A stretch of DNA of 64,000 nucleotides from Edolisoma coerulescens (taxonomy: Eukaryota; Chordata; Aves; Passeriformes; Campephagidae), in the NCBI GenBank assembly GCA_013397115.1, contig VWZW01001322.1, forward strand, positions 3,012,059 to 3,076,058, written 5' to 3'. Both the position numbers and the translations under genes were made by a program. Each line of letters begins with the position of its first letter. Within the stretch, counting starts at the first letter, position 1. Shown one piece after another: positions 61,351 through 64,000 of the stretch. The notes beneath the pieces are model-generated. The model was not told the DNA's origin and did not search any database. It saw nothing but the letters and a program-made list of their open reading frames with translations.

Positions 61351-64000
61351 GTGGCCCTCCTTGGTAGAACTGTCTCCATATCCACAGTTTCTGCCTAGCC
61401 CCTAACGTGTTGGTCCTGTCCAATCTGTCCCCTCCCCTCAGCCCTTTGGCTCTCTTTTCCTTCCTAAACCATTTCATAACACACTTTAAAAGTTATTTTC
61501 CAATCACAACAGCCTTTTGAGTACTATTGGTGTAATTTCAGTATGTTTTCCTCAGCCAGTTGAAAAGATATTATAATTTCCACTATACAGAGATATTATA
61601 CTACTGGCCATGGAAACGCATGCAACAGTGCTGCTTTTGTTACAAAGGAAATCTGAGCAGATTAGGAAAAATCCAGTGAGGCATCACTATTGCCAGACAC
61701 TGCAGCAATGTCATGATATAATTTTATCAAATAAAAATAAGAACAGATATCCAAAACCTTGGGAGAAAGTGGGGTATCATCCCACGCCTCTCAGGAAGGG
61801 CTGCTTCCACAGCACTCTCTCCTTGCTGCTGTTTCCACTGATACAGTGGTTGGAGTTTGAGTACTGCTTTTATTTCAGTTGCTGGAGTTATAATCATAGT
61901 GATCTGTCAGTGCAGCCTCTGCACTCAACGCAAACAATAGATTACATTGATTCTGAATTGATGTTATGATAGAAATATGAAAAATATAAACTATATGAGG
62001 GATTTCAGCTGAAATATGCAACTTTTCTCCAAGACATGTATTCCAGTATAAAAGAATCTAATGAATCTACAGAAGAATCTCATATATATTGTAGGTTGAA
62101 TGAAACAAGCCTTGACATATGTTCCATAAAGAATTCCTATTTTTCAGCTGCTCTGCAAATAACCTAAGCTGGACACAATTCCCTCAGAGCAGAGTGAAAA
62201 AAACCAAAACACCACCTTTTCCACACAGAAAGAAACAAGTAAAACATGAGTAAATGTTAGGAAGGACACCAAAAGGCAGCTACATTCTGACTTTTATCGG
62301 CATGTATTTGAATCCTTTGCCATAATCTCAGTAGTGGTGTGTTCGTCACAAGCTGTGCCATTACCAAAGGGATCATCTTCCATGGAAAGTCTAGTCTGCT
62401 CTCTGCTTTAATACATAAATCCAACACCACAATTATCTCAAGCTGACAGAAACTACATGGAAACTCAAGACAACACCTGCACTTTATATAAACCATGATG
62501 TAAGTCAAACAAAGCAATTTATGAATGCAACACTATCTTACAGGACTACTCCATGCAATTTCAAAAGATGGCTTTGAAAAGTCTTCCATTTTTTTCAGGA
62601 TAACAGACCAGAATTTCCCTTCATGAAAAGACCTTAGAATTTAGTCTTAAAATATTTCTCAAATTTGTAGTCACAAAAGAGAAATAAAAATGGATTTTTT
62701 CAGCTAACAGCTAGAAATATGCTTTATTCTAGGACTTGCAGTCCTCCCAAGAGTCACATCTTTATATGCAACAACACAGAGGAAAATGCACATAGAAATG
62801 GGACTCATGGGGCTAAAATGAGTGATTTTTTAACTCAGTAAGAGTAACTGCAGGGAAAAATGCTTAAAAACTAATGGATATTAAATATGTGTGTGTATAT
62901 TGACATGTTTTAGTATAAATCTGTGGGGTAGTGTGGAGTCAGACCTGCCAATAACTCTCCCCTAACGTATGATCCAGAAGACCTCCTTTCTGGAACTACC
63001 TCACACTGTAGGTACCTGAATTAAAATTCTCTTTATATCACCTGAAACTTTCCTTGTTGTTCACTTCAACTGTTTGTAAACTCAGAAATGTTCGGTTTTA
63101 GAGAATGAGAATTAATTTGTAAAAATTGAAAGTTTAAAGAAAAATGTTCCAATAATGTACCAATTAAAAAAAAAAATAAAAGATGATGATTTTGTTCCTT
63201 TAGCTGCAGTCCTCAAAAGAGGACATGAGTCAATCCCATGTAAGTGCAGGAACTTCATGTTTCTTGTTAAAAAATCAGGCTGACTAAATCCTACGCACAG
63301 TTATTACTGTTAAACCTGCACCTGCAAGATCCAATTTGTCTTATGTCAATATCAATACTTAACTAGTATATAGAACCCACAAGTTATCAAAATAAAACTG
63401 TATTACTTGGTCTTTAGTGTCATTGTAACTAGATAACATCCAAAACCACACTGATCTAAGAAATAACCAATTCTATCACAATGTTCATAGTCTCTGAATT
63501 TTAAAGTATTTCAGATTTTTTCTAAATAATGATTTTTGGATGCAATTAGAATCTGGATCAATCTCACCTTTGAAAAATGAGACCTGAACTTATATTTCTT
63601 ACTGTAATAAAAGGAGACAGTTCTTTCAAAACATGTCTTTTGTAGGTATTGAGGTTCAACTTCAAAAGAGGCTTCTGCATCACAACTCATTAAGGATAAC
63701 TAATGATAAATAGCACAAAATTATTCTAAAAGTGATCTGCAGCTGAATTTATTTCTGTTTCAAAATACGTAAATCTTTGATCAAGAATTAATTGATGTAA
63801 ATTTTGGTCGTTAAGACTGACCATAAGTCATGAGCAGTTAGCAAACAATATCATAGCACTTTCACAAAGCTGTTCTAAAATTAAAATTCCTAGAGAAAAT
63901 AGGTTGGACAAAGTACACAATACTATTTTGTGACCCCTTTGAAAAAGTATATGAGAGGTTTGCCTCTACTCACTACTGCAATTTGCCCTGTGGATTTAAG
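61351..64000. other. Unique AT-rich noncoding DNA
   Basis: No gene or classifiable repeat is seen. The CR1 above may extend slightly beyond 61350 but similarity could not be followed. A 119-codon open frame at 61610-61969 (plus) has no recognisable domain. A10-type runs occur near 63165. Confidence 0.6.

Noticed and set aside
1..64000. CRISPR arrays, operons, prophages, bacterial promoters or terminators
   Set aside because: The repeat content is that of a vertebrate nuclear genome and no regularly spaced repeat array is present.

Overview
The window looks like draft-assembly nuclear DNA from a bird, most likely a passerine. It is AT-rich and carries the standard avian repeat set: CR1 LINE fragments of several subfamilies and ages, one solo LTR of the abundant avian ERVL type that begins TGTCCTGG, and one SINE made of a tRNA-Ile(AAU) head and a CR1 3' tail, the architecture described for TguSINE1 of songbirds. 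Family names rest on recognition from memory, not on a database search. I see no protein-coding host gene, no convincing host exon, no rRNA and no functional tRNA. The long open frames are either inside CR1 copies or lack any recognisable domain, so the window is intergenic or lies within a large intron.

Layout: 1-4396 unique AT-rich DNA; 4397-5138 CR1 (+), ORF2 C-terminal part plus 3' end; 5139-7736 unique; 7737-8340 CR1 (-), an internally deleted copy joining the ORF1 esterase end to the last part of ORF2 and the 3' end; 8341-16805 unique, including a 225-codon open frame of unknown meaning and a G/T-rich tract; 16806-16940 short CR1 3' end (-); 16941-19535 unique; 19536-20046 solo ERVL-type LTR (-) with TATA box; 20047-29196 unique, containing a striking near-perfect hairpin at 26542-26603 and an A/C-rich tract near 27.8 kb; 29197-29340 polypurine GGAGA repeat interrupted by a 68-base assembly gap; 29341-37674 unique, with a possible old LTR-like segment at 30.84-31.30 kb; 37675-37917 CR1 reverse-transcriptase fragment (-); 38027-38141 tRNA-Ile/CR1 SINE (+); 38142-48980 unique; 48981-49066 CR1 3' end (-); 49067-60283 unique with TG and AT microsatellites and small inverted repeats; 60284-61350 an old, heavily decayed CR1 ORF2 copy (-); 61351-64000 unique.

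No genes work together here. What can be read is an insertion history: old CR1 copies (60.3 and 37.7 kb), better preserved CR1 copies (4.4 and 7.7 kb), the SINE that shares the CR1 3' tail and so presumably used the CR1 reverse transcriptase, and an ERVL insertion that has collapsed to a single LTR. The items most worth checking are the 26.5-kb hairpin, which has the shape of a microRNA precursor, and the deleted CR1 at 7.7-8.3 kb, which could be a one-off or the member of a non-autonomous CR1 family. I found no clear new biological system.
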